DNA of 22,470 nucleotides from NCBI GenBank assembly GCA_964558295.1, contig CAZLDQ010000090.1, positions 1 through 22,470 on the forward strand. Direction: 5' to 3'. Origin of the DNA: JBDKTH01 sp964558295. GTDB taxonomy: Bacteria; Planctomycetota; Planctomycetia; Pirellulales; Thermoguttaceae. Below are positions 16,301-22,470 of this stretch, piece after piece; positions within the stretch are counted from its first letter, which is position 1, and each line of letters opens with the position of its first letter. A program made the position numbers and the translations under genes. The notes under the pieces were generated by a model, which was given only the letters and a program-made list of their open reading frames with translations, made no database searches and was not told where the DNA came from.

Positions 16301-18391
16301 ATGGATCTGACACGACTACGTAACATTGGTATCTCGGCGCATATCGACTCGGGCAAGACTACTCTGAGCGAGCGAATCCTGTTCTATACTGGCCGGATCC
16401 ATCGAATGGAAGAAGTCCACGGCGACGGTGATGGCGCCGCCATGGACTACATGGATCTGGAACGGGAACGAGGAATCACGATCACCAGCGCCGCCACCTC
16501 GGTCCGCTGGGGCGAGACTCAAATCAATCTGATCGATACCCCGGGACACGTCGATTTCACTGTCGAAGTGGAACGCAGCCTGCGGGTACTGGACGGAGCA
16601 ATCCTTGTCCTCTGCGCCGTGGGCGGAGTCCAAGCGCAGTCGATCACCATCGATCGGCAAATGGAACGTTATCACGTTCCCCGCTTGGCGTTCATCAACA
16701 AGATGGACCGCACCGGCGCCGATCCGTTTAAGGTGGTCCGTCAGGTTCGGGAAAAACTCGATTGCGATGCCGTTTTGATGCAGATCCCCATTGGTCGTGA
16801 AGCCGACTTTGAAGGCGTGATCGACCTAGTCAGCCAGCAGGCGATTTACTTCGACGGAGCCAACGGCGAGAAGGTCCGCCGCGAACCGATTCCAGCCGCT
16901 CTGGTCGAAGAAGCCAACAAGGCTCGTCACGTAATGCTCGAAGCGCTGTCGATGTACAGCGACGAATTGCTCGAACTATTGCTCGGCGAAGAAGAAGTCT
17001 CCGAGGAACTGCTTCATCGCGTGATCAAAGCTGCGGTGCTCAGCCAGCAGTTTACGCCGGTCTTTTTGGGGTCGGCCTACCGCAACAAGGGCGTGCAGCC
17101 GCTGTTGGACGCCATTCTCCGCTACCTCCCCGCCCCAACCGAGATCGACACCAAGGCCATGGCCCACAACGACCCCAACCACGAAGTCTGCCTGCAAGCC
17201 GATCCCAGCAAGCCGACTGTGGCGATGGCCTTCAAGATCGTCGAGGATCCGTACGGCGCACTGACCTTTATGCGATTGTATCAAGGTCGCTTCGAAAAGG
17301 GCGGTTCCTACTACAATCAGCGTACAGGCCGGAAAGAGCGTTTCAGCCGTATCGTGCGAATGCACGCCGACCAGCGGGAAGAGATTGACGTCGCCGAGGC
17401 CGGCGATATCGTGGCGGTCCTCGGCGTCGACTGCGCCAGTGGCGACACCTATGCCTCAGAATACCCCTACTGTACTCTGCAGAACATGTTTGTCCCCGAT
17501 CCTGTGATCAAGATGGCTATCGCGCCTTTGGAACGAAGCGGGACCGATCGGCTGGCCAAGGCCCTGCAACGGTTCCGCCGCGAGGATCCCACGCTTCAGG
17601 TAACCACCGACGAAGAAACCGGCGAGACGCTCATCTCCGGGATGGGCGAGTTGCACCTGGAGATCTACGTCGAGCGCATCCGCCGCGAGTTCAAAGTTGA
17701 CGTTGAAGTCGGCGCCCCGAAGGTCAACTACCGTGAAGCCCCCACCCAAGCGGCCGAGTTCGATGTCCGCCACCGCAAGCAAAGTGGCGGATCGGGTCAG
17801 TATGCCCACATCATCGGACGCATGGACGTCCTTCCTGACGACTCCGAAGAGACCTTCCTCTTCGAGGAAGAGGTCGTCGGCGGCCGCATTCCCAAACAGT
17901 ACATTCCCGCCGTAGAAAAGGGCTTCCGTAAGACGCTGGCCAAGGGCCCCCTGGCCGGCTATCCGGTCGTCGGTCTGCACATCACGCTTACCGATGGCTC
18001 CTACCACGAGGTCGACAGCTCCGATTTGGCGTTCCAAATCTGTGCCCAGACTGCGATGCGCGAAGTCTTCTCGCGCACCAAGCCGGTACTGTTGGAACCG
18101 GTGATGCGGATCGAGATCGAATGCCCCCAGCAGTTCCAAGGCAACGTCGTCGGCGATCTGACATCTCGCCGCGGTATGGTCACCAGCACCGAGATCAGTG
18201 GCGTCAACGCCCGAATCGAGGGCGAAGTGCCGCTGGCCGAGACGTTCGGCTACTCGACCGACCTGCGGAGCATGACCCAGGGCCAGGGCACCTTCAGCAT
18301 GGAGTTCGCCCGCTACCGCCGCGTGCCCGCCAGCCTCGAAAAGGAACTCATCGCCGAACGCAAGAAAACCGCCGTCGCTGCCGGCGTCTAG
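16301..18391 (+). CDS. fusA: Translation elongation factor G (planctomycete/mitochondrial-like lineage)
   Basis: A 696-residue GTPase driving ribosomal translocation. All G motifs are present: G1 AHIDSGKTT (13-21), G2 RGIT (57-60), G3 DTPGH (79-83), G4 NKMD (133-136). The domain IV-V region follows (HRKQSGGSGQYAHI, DSSDLAFQICAQTAMREVF, TSRRGMV, TQGQGTFSMEF), so it is full length. Ser17 in G1, where classical bacterial EF-G has Ala, plus FYTGRIHRMEEVHGD, are traits I associate with mitochondrial EF-G1 and its spirochaete/planctomycete relatives. It stands alone, not in a str operon with rpsL, rpsG and tuf, so a second classical EF-G may exist elsewhere. No Shine-Dalgarno sequence precedes the ATG; a long structured leader does. 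A strong terminator-like hairpin lies 30 bases after the stop. Confidence 0.95.
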   Translation: MDLTRLRNIGISAHIDSGKTTLSERILFYTGRIHRMEEVHGDGDGAAMDYMDLERERGITITSAATSVRWGETQINLIDTPGHVDFTVEVERSLRVLDGAILVLCAVGGVQAQSITIDRQMERYHVPRLAFINKMDRTGADPFKVVRQVREKLDCDAVLMQIPIGREADFEGVIDLVSQQAIYFDGANGEKVRREPIPAALVEEANKARHVMLEALSMYSDELLELLLGEEEVSEELLHRVIKAAVLSQQFTPVFLGSAYRNKGVQPLLDAILRYLPAPTEIDTKAMAHNDPNHEVCLQADPSKPTVAMAFKIVEDPYGALTFMRLYQGRFEKGGSYYNQRTGRKERFSRIVRMHADQREEIDVAEAGDIVAVLGVDCASGDTYASEYPYCTLQNMFVPDPVIKMAIAPLERSGTDRLAKALQRFRREDPTLQVTTDEETGETLISGMGELHLEIYVERIRREFKVDVEVGAPKVNYREAPTQAAEFDVRHRKQSGGSGQYAHIIGRMDVLPDDSEETFLFEEEVVGGRIPKQYIPAVEKGFRKTLAKGPLAGYPVVGLHITLTDGSYHEVDSSDLAFQICAQTAMREVFSRTKPVLLEPVMRIEIECPQQFQGNVVGDLTSRRGMVTSTEISGVNARIEGEVPLAETFGYSTDLRSMTQGQGTFSMEFARYRRVPASLEKELIAERKKTAVAAGV

Positions 18392-18421
18392 CCGCTCGCC
18401 GGCTCATCCGGCCATTTCCCA

Positions 18422-18463
18422 ACGGCCGCCCATACTGGCGGCCGTCGGCGTTTCTTGACGTTT
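18422..18463 (+). terminator. Intrinsic terminator after fusA
   Basis: Perfect nine-base arms ACGGCCGCC (18422-18430) and GGCGGCCGT (18437-18445) with a six-base loop, followed by T-rich sequence (18451-18463). It starts 31 bases after the fusA stop. Confidence 0.75.
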
Positions 18464-18998
18464 TGCCCCGAGTCCTGAAAGACCAGGAACGCCCCCCATG
18501 GCGTGTTGAAGCCATTTTGACACTCCTCAAAATCAACGCCAGCACTCAACCGCTAGCCCACTTCTTCCCCCCACGAGAAACCACCATGAAGCGGATTTAC
18601 ATACCTCTCCTTAACCCAACACGTTCCTCTGCACCAACAACACGTGTGACAAGTTCGTCCTCAGACTGGAACTGAAGTAGTCTTCCAGTGATCAATCGCG
18701 GCTTCGACGGATCGCAAATCGCCAATTCTGTCGAGTCTGCCGAGCGGATCGTACTCCCCTCGTTCGTCCTGCCCCACGTGGCCCTCTTACTAAAATCCAC
18801 CCCCACCCTTACGGTTGGCTGGTGCTACATGCCCTGGTTTGCTACGCTAATGCGAAAATAAGGAGCAGATGGGAAAGAGTCAGACCGAAGAATGGAAAAG
18901 CAGAAAAGGGGCATAATCCCCTTCTTCCTTGCTTTGCTTTTTCCGCTTTTTTCCGTCCTTTTTCTCCCCTGCTGCGACATTCACGAAGGATCTGCTGG
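18464..18998. other. Gene-poor spacer of about 535 bases
   Basis: No gene I can support. Short open frames exist (ATG 18586, 29 codons; GTG 18688, 57 codons to 18861) but they lack good ribosome sites and recognisable motifs. The right end, from about 18885, is purine-rich then pyrimidine-rich and folds back on itself (see the hairpin at 18906-18923). Confidence 0.4.
18906..18923 (+). terminator. Terminator-like hairpin upstream of the YkgJ gene
   Basis: AAGGGG (18906-18911), loop CATAAT, CCCCTT (18918-18923), followed by a T-rich tract with runs of five and six T to about 18960. Flanking A-rich and T-rich sequence can extend the stem imperfectly. Confidence 0.5.
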
Positions 18999-19454
18999 AT
19001 GGACACCATCGACGAAGCTCCCCAAACGCGTACCAAGCCAAACCGCGAGAACCTCAAGGCTGGCGAGTGCCTGTGTACCTACTGCCCGGCCAAGTGCTGT
19101 CGCTACTTCGCATTGCCCTTCGACACCCCCACCGAGATGGAGGACTTTGAGTTCATCCGCTGGTTTCTGCTCCACGAGCGGGCAACCATGTTCATCGAAG
19201 ACGGGGCGTGGTACGTGCTGATCTACAACAAGTGCAAGCAGCTCCGCGACGACAACCTCTGCGGGAACTACGAGACCCGCCCCCAAGTGTGCCGTGACTA
19301 TACGACCGACAAATGTGAGTACGACGATGACTGGGTCTACGACCACTACTTCGAGACGCCCGAACAGATCCAAGAATATGCCGAAGCGGTGCTGCTTCCC
19401 AAACGCAACGGCAGCCTGCGAAGTCCGAAGCCCGAGGCGTTAAGAATGCGGTGA
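18999..19454 (+). CDS. YkgJ-family cysteine-cluster protein
   Basis: A 151-residue cytoplasmic protein with the CxxCxxxCC-type cluster: ECLCTYCPAKCC (residues 23-34), then Cys79, Cys88 in NLCGNYETRP, Cys98 in QVCRDY and Cys106. The Y-x-x-RP-x-x-C segment is the family hallmark. Members are presumed to bind zinc or an iron-sulfur cluster; their reaction is not established. The ATG at 18999 has AAGGA nine bases upstream; the longer in-frame start at 18822 runs through the T-rich spacer and is rejected. hisS begins 71 bases downstream on the same strand, so the two may be co-transcribed. Confidence 0.88.
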   Translation: MDTIDEAPQTRTKPNRENLKAGECLCTYCPAKCCRYFALPFDTPTEMEDFEFIRWFLLHERATMFIEDGAWYVLIYNKCKQLRDDNLCGNYETRPQVCRDYTTDKCEYDDDWVYDHYFETPEQIQEYAEAVLLPKRNGSLRSPKPEALRMR

Positions 19455-19525
19455 AAATCGGCCCGATTGTCATCCTGGATTCTCTCGAGTCCCTCATCCC
19501 CAATCCCTAGCCCCTTTTTCCCGCC

Positions 19526-20869
19526 GTGAGCCAATCCAAACGCATCCTCCCCCGTACTCTCAAAGGTTTTCGTGACTATCTGCCCGAGGCAATGATCCCG
19601 CGGGAGCGGTTGATCGAGACAGCGAAGCGGGTCTATCGTTCCTACGGCTTCAGCCCAATCGACACACCGACGCTGGAGTATCTGGAGATCCTTTCGGGCA
19701 AAGGGAGCGATGAGACCGACAAGCAGCTTTATAAGTTCGAGGATCACGGCGGGCGATGGGTAGGGATGCGGTTTGACTTGACCGTACCGTTTGCCCGATT
19801 TGCCGCACAGCATCTGAACGAGATCGGCACGCCGTTCAAGCGGTATCACATCGCTACGGTCTGGCGTGGCGAGAACACGCAGCGGGGCCGTTACCGTGAG
19901 TTCATGCAGTGCGACTTCGACACGATTGGCACGCGATCGGTCGCCTCGGACATTGAAACGGCTCTGGTAATCCACGACCTTCTAAACGCAATCGGTTTCG
20001 AAGCGTTTACGATCCATATCAACAATCGGATGGTCCTCTCAGGGCTGTTGGATCGTCTCGGCTTGGTCGACAAGACGACTCCGGTCCTTCGGGCACTCGA
20101 CAAGTTGTCGAAGATCGGCCCTGAGGCCGTGACCGCGGAAATGCGGGAAACGGCCGGCACGACCGACCAGCAGGCCGGTGAGGTACTCCGGCTGGCCCAG
20201 CTGACCGGCTCGAACGACGAGATTCTCAAGCAACTCGGGCCGCTGGTGGCCGGCAACCCCTTGGGCGAAGACGGCATAGCCCGGCTCAACGACGTGCTTT
20301 CCGGCGTGCGCGCGGCAGGCGTGCCTGAGACTAGGCTCAAGCTCGACGTGTCGATCGCACGGGGATTGGACTACTACACGGGTACGATCTACGAAACGTT
20401 CTTGGATGCCCTGCCGACGATCGGCAGCGTCTGCTCCGGCGGGCGCTACGATAATCTGGCGGGGCTTTACACCGACCAGGAGTTGCCCGGCATCGGCGCG
20501 TCGCTCGGGTTGGACCGGCTCTTGGCGGCAATGGAAGAACTCGGAATGATCGAAAAAGTGGCCACGCCCGCCCCAGTGCTGATCGTCTACTTCGACAAGA
20601 CCCGCTTGGCTGACTACCTCCGTCTGGCCGCAGCGATTCGCGCGGCCGGAATCGGCGTCGAGTTCTACCCTGAGCCGAAGAAAATGGGGCAGCAACTGAA
20701 ATACGCCGACCGCCGCGGCTTCCGTGTGGCCCTGATCGCTGGCGAGAACGAATTCAACGCTGGTACTTGCCAACTCAAAGACCTCCAAAAAGCCGAACAG
20801 CGCGACGTCCCCCTCAACGCAGCAAGCATCGTCGCCGCGGTGAGAGAAATCCTGGGAAATGCAGAATGA
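19526..20869 (+). CDS. hisS: Histidyl-tRNA synthetase
   Basis: A 447-residue class II aminoacyl-tRNA synthetase charging tRNA-His. Seen in order: N-terminal LKGFRDYLPEAM, motif 2 FKRYHIATVWRGENTQRGRYREFMQCDFD (104-132, key Arg113 and Arg121-123 region), histidine-recognition motif ARGLDYYTGTIYE (278-290), CSGGRYDNL (303-311), motif 3 GIGASLGLDRLL (322-333), and a C-terminal anticodon-binding domain (about 350-447). It starts with GTG and has no clear Shine-Dalgarno sequence; no better in-frame start is available. Slightly longer than the E. coli enzyme. Its stop codon lies within an inverted repeat shared with the next intergenic region. Confidence 0.96.
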   Translation: MSQSKRILPRTLKGFRDYLPEAMIPRERLIETAKRVYRSYGFSPIDTPTLEYLEILSGKGSDETDKQLYKFEDHGGRWVGMRFDLTVPFARFAAQHLNEIGTPFKRYHIATVWRGENTQRGRYREFMQCDFDTIGTRSVASDIETALVIHDLLNAIGFEAFTIHINNRMVLSGLLDRLGLVDKTTPVLRALDKLSKIGPEAVTAEMRETAGTTDQQAGEVLRLAQLTGSNDEILKQLGPLVAGNPLGEDGIARLNDVLSGVRAAGVPETRLKLDVSIARGLDYYTGTIYETFLDALPTIGSVCSGGRYDNLAGLYTDQELPGIGASLGLDRLLAAMEELGMIEKVATPAPVLIVYFDKTRLADYLRLAAAIRAAGIGVEFYPEPKKMGQQLKYADRRGFRVALIAGENEFNAGTCQLKDLQKAEQRDVPLNAASIVAAVREILGNAE

Positions 20870-20946
20870 TGAATTTGGAATGCAGAACGAAGAGAAATGC
20901 GGCTGTAGTCTGTGAACTCACATTCTGCAGTCTGCATTCATCATTC
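20864..20946. repeat. Inverted repeat spanning the hisS stop
   Basis: Eleven-base perfect arms GAATGATGAAT (20864-20874) and ATTCATCATTC (20936-20946), with a second inner pair near ATGCAGAA (20880-20887) and TTCTGCAG (20923-20930). The hexamer TGCAGA and its complement recur several times, as in dispersed intergenic repeats. It may serve as a terminator for hisS. Confidence 0.5.
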
Positions 20947-20959
20947 CCCATTAGCTGCC

Positions 20960-21469
20960 ATGGCCAATCGTGACAACCATTACGAGGCAGCCTTTGAGGC
21001 GTACCTGCGCAGCCGGGGACTGCCGTATGTGGCGGTCGACGAGGCCAAGCGGAGCGTGTTGGACAACAGAGAGTCGATCAAGAATCTCGATTTCATCGTC
21101 TCGCAGCCTGGAGCGTGCACCTGGCTGGTCGACGTCAAGGGACGGCGGTTTCCCTCGGCCGAGGACCAGTACTGGAAGAACTGGTCGACACGCGACGACC
21201 TGGTGAGCCTCGCCCAGTGGGAATCGCTGTTTGGCGAGAATTTCCGGGGCCTTCTGGTGTTTGCCTACCTGATCGTCGGCGATAGGGCGCCGCTTCCGGC
21301 CGAGCAGTTGTTCGAGTTCCGCGAGGCACTCTACGGTTTTGTCGGCGTGACGCTGGCCGACTATACAGCCCACTGCCGCCAGATCTCGCCCCGCTGGGAC
21401 ACGGTCGCCATGCCCACGGCCGATTTCCGCCGCCTGGCTCGCGCCATCGATACACTCTTCACTTCCTGA
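20960..21469 (+). CDS. HYExAFE family protein, possible nuclease-like fold
   Basis: A 169-residue protein whose N-terminus carries HYEAAFE (residues 7-13), the signature after which the HYExAFE family is named. Further along are NLDFIVSQPGACTWLVDVKGRRFP (about 42-65) and YWKNWSTRDDL. An early Glu, then Asp44, then Asp58-Val-Lys60 resembles the E...D...(D/E)xK pattern of PD-(D/E)XK nucleases or Holliday-junction resolvase-like folds, but this is my inference and the usual Glu is an Asp here. No signal peptide. ATG 20960 is preceded by no strong ribosome site; the longer in-frame start at 20912 runs through the intergenic repeat. I associate the family with planctomycetes; its function is unknown. 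Confidence 0.82.
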   Translation: MANRDNHYEAAFEAYLRSRGLPYVAVDEAKRSVLDNRESIKNLDFIVSQPGACTWLVDVKGRRFPSAEDQYWKNWSTRDDLVSLAQWESLFGENFRGLLVFAYLIVGDRAPLPAEQLFEFREALYGFVGVTLADYTAHCRQISPRWDTVAMPTADFRRLARAIDTLFTS

Positions 21470-21501
21470 GGCCCGCGGGCCGGTCAACTCTTTCAAGAGT
21501 T
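21470..21501 (+). terminator. Two tandem hairpins after the HYExAFE gene
   Basis: A perfect palindrome GGCCCGCGGGCC (21470-21481) begins at the base after the stop, followed by AACTCTT/AAGAGTT (21486-21501). No T-tract. It separates this gene from the converging minus-strand pair. Confidence 0.45.
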
Positions 21502-21556
21502 CCTAGCCAGCATTTCTCACAACGGTAGTGTCTGTCAAGGTGCGCTCACCGCCTTG

Positions 21557-21751
21557 TTATCGCTGTTCGCGTGCTTGCTGCGTCATCAATTGCCGCCCCA
21601 TCCTCGAAAACGGATGAATAAGGCGAAACCCTCGCTTCGGAACAACTTGGCTGATTTCGGCCATTACGCGCCCCACCTCCTCAATCATGGCGTTTCCGGT
21701 CGTCGGCGACTGCAAGGTCACCTTCTTTGTTTTCTTTTGCGCTGTCTTCAT
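21557..21751 (-). CDS. Small basic protein downstream of SDH-type proteinase
   Basis: A 64-residue, Lys/Arg-rich ORF with no motif I recognise. It starts 11 bases after the stop of the serine proteinase gene and has AGGGGA at 21756-21761, four bases before the ATG, so translation coupled to the upstream gene is plausible. The central part (IEEVGRVMAEISQVV) could be an amphipathic helix. It may be an accessory of the proteinase or a chance ORF. A short inverted repeat CAAGG/CCTTG lies just past its stop (21536-21556). Confidence 0.5.
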   Translation of the reverse strand: MKTAQKKTKKVTLQSPTTGNAMIEEVGRVMAEISQVVPKRGFRLIHPFSRMGRQLMTQQAREQR

Positions 21752-21762
21752 TTTGTCCCCTG

Positions 21763-22470
21763 CTAGATTGCTCGGAATCTTCCTTCTACATGGACAGCAA
21801 CTTTCGCGCCGATCCGCAGCATGTAATCGGACAGCAGCCGGTGGTATGCCTTAAGGCTTCCATTCAGGTCCAAATTCTCGCCGAAATCGTCAATCTTCAG
21901 CTTAGCTTTTTTCCGTAGGGTTGCCATTGAAATACCCCGACTGTGACTATGCCACTCTCGGGTGTTGCTCAAGAACTCCGCTACCCATTCTGCCCGCTCT
22001 TCTTTCATCGCTCGCGTGACTTTCAAGCCGCGAGTCTCGGTCTTCGTCCAATCCCGGAACTTGTACTGCACGAGCCACTCTTTCAGCAATCGTATTGAGA
22101 GTTGTTTTGCCTGCTCGTACTGGTACAACTCCGCTGAATCGAAATTATGAACGAAGAAAGCCATCTCGGCTGGCGTCAACTTCCCTTGTTTGGACTTTCG
22201 GACAAACCGCTTGTACTGCTCAAGATACCCAAGCGCCGGGATCCAACGACCATCATGGTTCTGTACCTGAGGATCTATTGGCCCCAGGACAGAGTAGTAA
22301 TCCATATGGATTGCATCGCCGGATAGGACAAGAACGGTGCCAGCCGACATGGCGTGACTGGGCACGAAGAATTCTACGCGACGGTAATGCTTACGAAACG
22401 TACAAGCGATTCGTTCGTGTAGTGTTTCAGCCCAAATGGCACAGCGGCTAAGGTAGGTGACGGCCTCCTC
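21763..22470 (-). CDS. ClpP-fold serine proteinase of the SDH/SppA-like family (5' end outside window)
   Basis: The frame is open to the window edge, giving 235 residues of the C-terminal part. Residues just after the edge include RRVEFFVPSHAMSAGTVLVLSGDAIHMDYYSVLGPIDPQV, the conserved core of SDH (serine dehydrogenase proteinase) family proteins of the ClpP/crotonase fold; the Ser in AMSAGT is the likely nucleophile. The following helical region (YEQAKQLSIRLLKEWLVQYKFRDW, WHSHSRGI, KLKIDDFGENLDL) also matches the family as I know it. A GTG at 22365 could be taken as a start, but that would cut the conserved strand before AMSAGT, so the gene must begin beyond 22470. The N-terminal Gly-Gly segment of the active site is therefore not visible. 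Substrate unknown; membrane-protein quality control is one possibility for this family. Confidence 0.85.
   Translation of the reverse strand, partial: EEAVTYLSRCAIWAETLHERIACTFRKHYRRVEFFVPSHAMSAGTVLVLSGDAIHMDYYSVLGPIDPQVQNHDGRWIPALGYLEQYKRFVRKSKQGKLTPAEMAFFVHNFDSAELYQYEQAKQLSIRLLKEWLVQYKFRDWTKTETRGLKVTRAMKEERAEWVAEFLSNTREWHSHSRGISMATLRKKAKLKIDDFGENLDLNGSLKAYHRLLSDYMLRIGAKVAVHVEGRFRAI

Noticed and set aside
17456..18139. 227-residue minus-strand open frame inside fusA
   Set aside because: Codon-phase shadow of EF-G, which is full length and motif-complete.
12870..18500. Shared 12-mer CCAGGAACGCCC near 12872 and 18483
   Set aside because: Short match in GC-rich DNA, one copy before a gene and one before a four-codon frame; likely chance.
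18688..18861. 57-codon GTG-initiated open frame in the gene-poor spacer
   Set aside because: No ribosome site and no recognisable family; length is within chance for this composition.
20039..20788. 249-residue minus-strand open frame inside hisS
   Set aside because: hisS motifs cover the whole stretch in the plus frame; no recognisable protein in the antisense frame.

Overview
The window looks like a piece of a Planctomycetota genome (Pirellulales or Thermoguttaceae-like), about 60% GC by eye, probably a metagenome-derived contig because it contains a 10-N scaffold gap. The lineage call rests on protein character: a HYExAFE-type protein (a family I associate with planctomycetes), an EF-G with the AHIDSGKTT G1 loop seen in the mitochondrial/spirochaete/planctomycete EF-G lineage, a large secreted carbohydrate-active-looking protein next to a solute:sodium symporter, and a planctomycete-style homospermidine cluster.

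Layout. (1) 123-4255, plus strand: a secreted polysaccharide-active-looking protein with a C-terminal carbohydrate-binding-like domain, then a sodium:solute symporter, probably one transcription unit. (2) 4325-9113, minus strand: a seven-gene arsenical/metal-redox operon transcribed right to left from a well-formed promoter at 9085-9113. Order: ArsR-type repressor, COG0701 permease (damaged by a scaffold gap), small CPKC thioredoxin-like protein, DGC-domain zinc-binding protein, two different ArsF-like exported thioredoxin-fold proteins in tandem, and an ArsG/CcdA-like membrane protein. A palindrome TTGGC-N6-GCCAA sits exactly on the -10 box of arsR and recurs twice, overlapping, just upstream of the permease; it is a strong operator candidate. 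An intrinsic-terminator-like element separates arsR from the permease.

(3) 9305-15780, plus strand: polyamine genes. Agmatinase (speB) and an ornithine decarboxylase both give putrescine, and homospermidine synthase converts putrescine to homospermidine. Between speB and hss lies a decayed deoxyhypusine-synthase-like gene readable only in three different frames. An aldehyde dehydrogenase closes the region. (4) 15781-21481, plus strand: a 520-base intergenic stretch with a perfect TATAAT and several hairpins, fusA with a strong terminator, a 535-base gene-poor stretch, a YkgJ-type cysteine-cluster protein, hisS and the HYExAFE protein. (5) 21557-22470, minus strand: a ClpP-fold serine proteinase of the SDH/SppA-like family, cut by the window end, followed at 11 bases by a small uncharacterised ORF.

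The most interesting parts are the ars-like operon with its repeated operator, the deoxyhypusine-synthase pseudogene inside a working homospermidine cluster, and the structured region ahead of fusA. I saw no CRISPR array, tRNA, rRNA or insertion sequence. All family assignments come from reading the translations, not from database searches.
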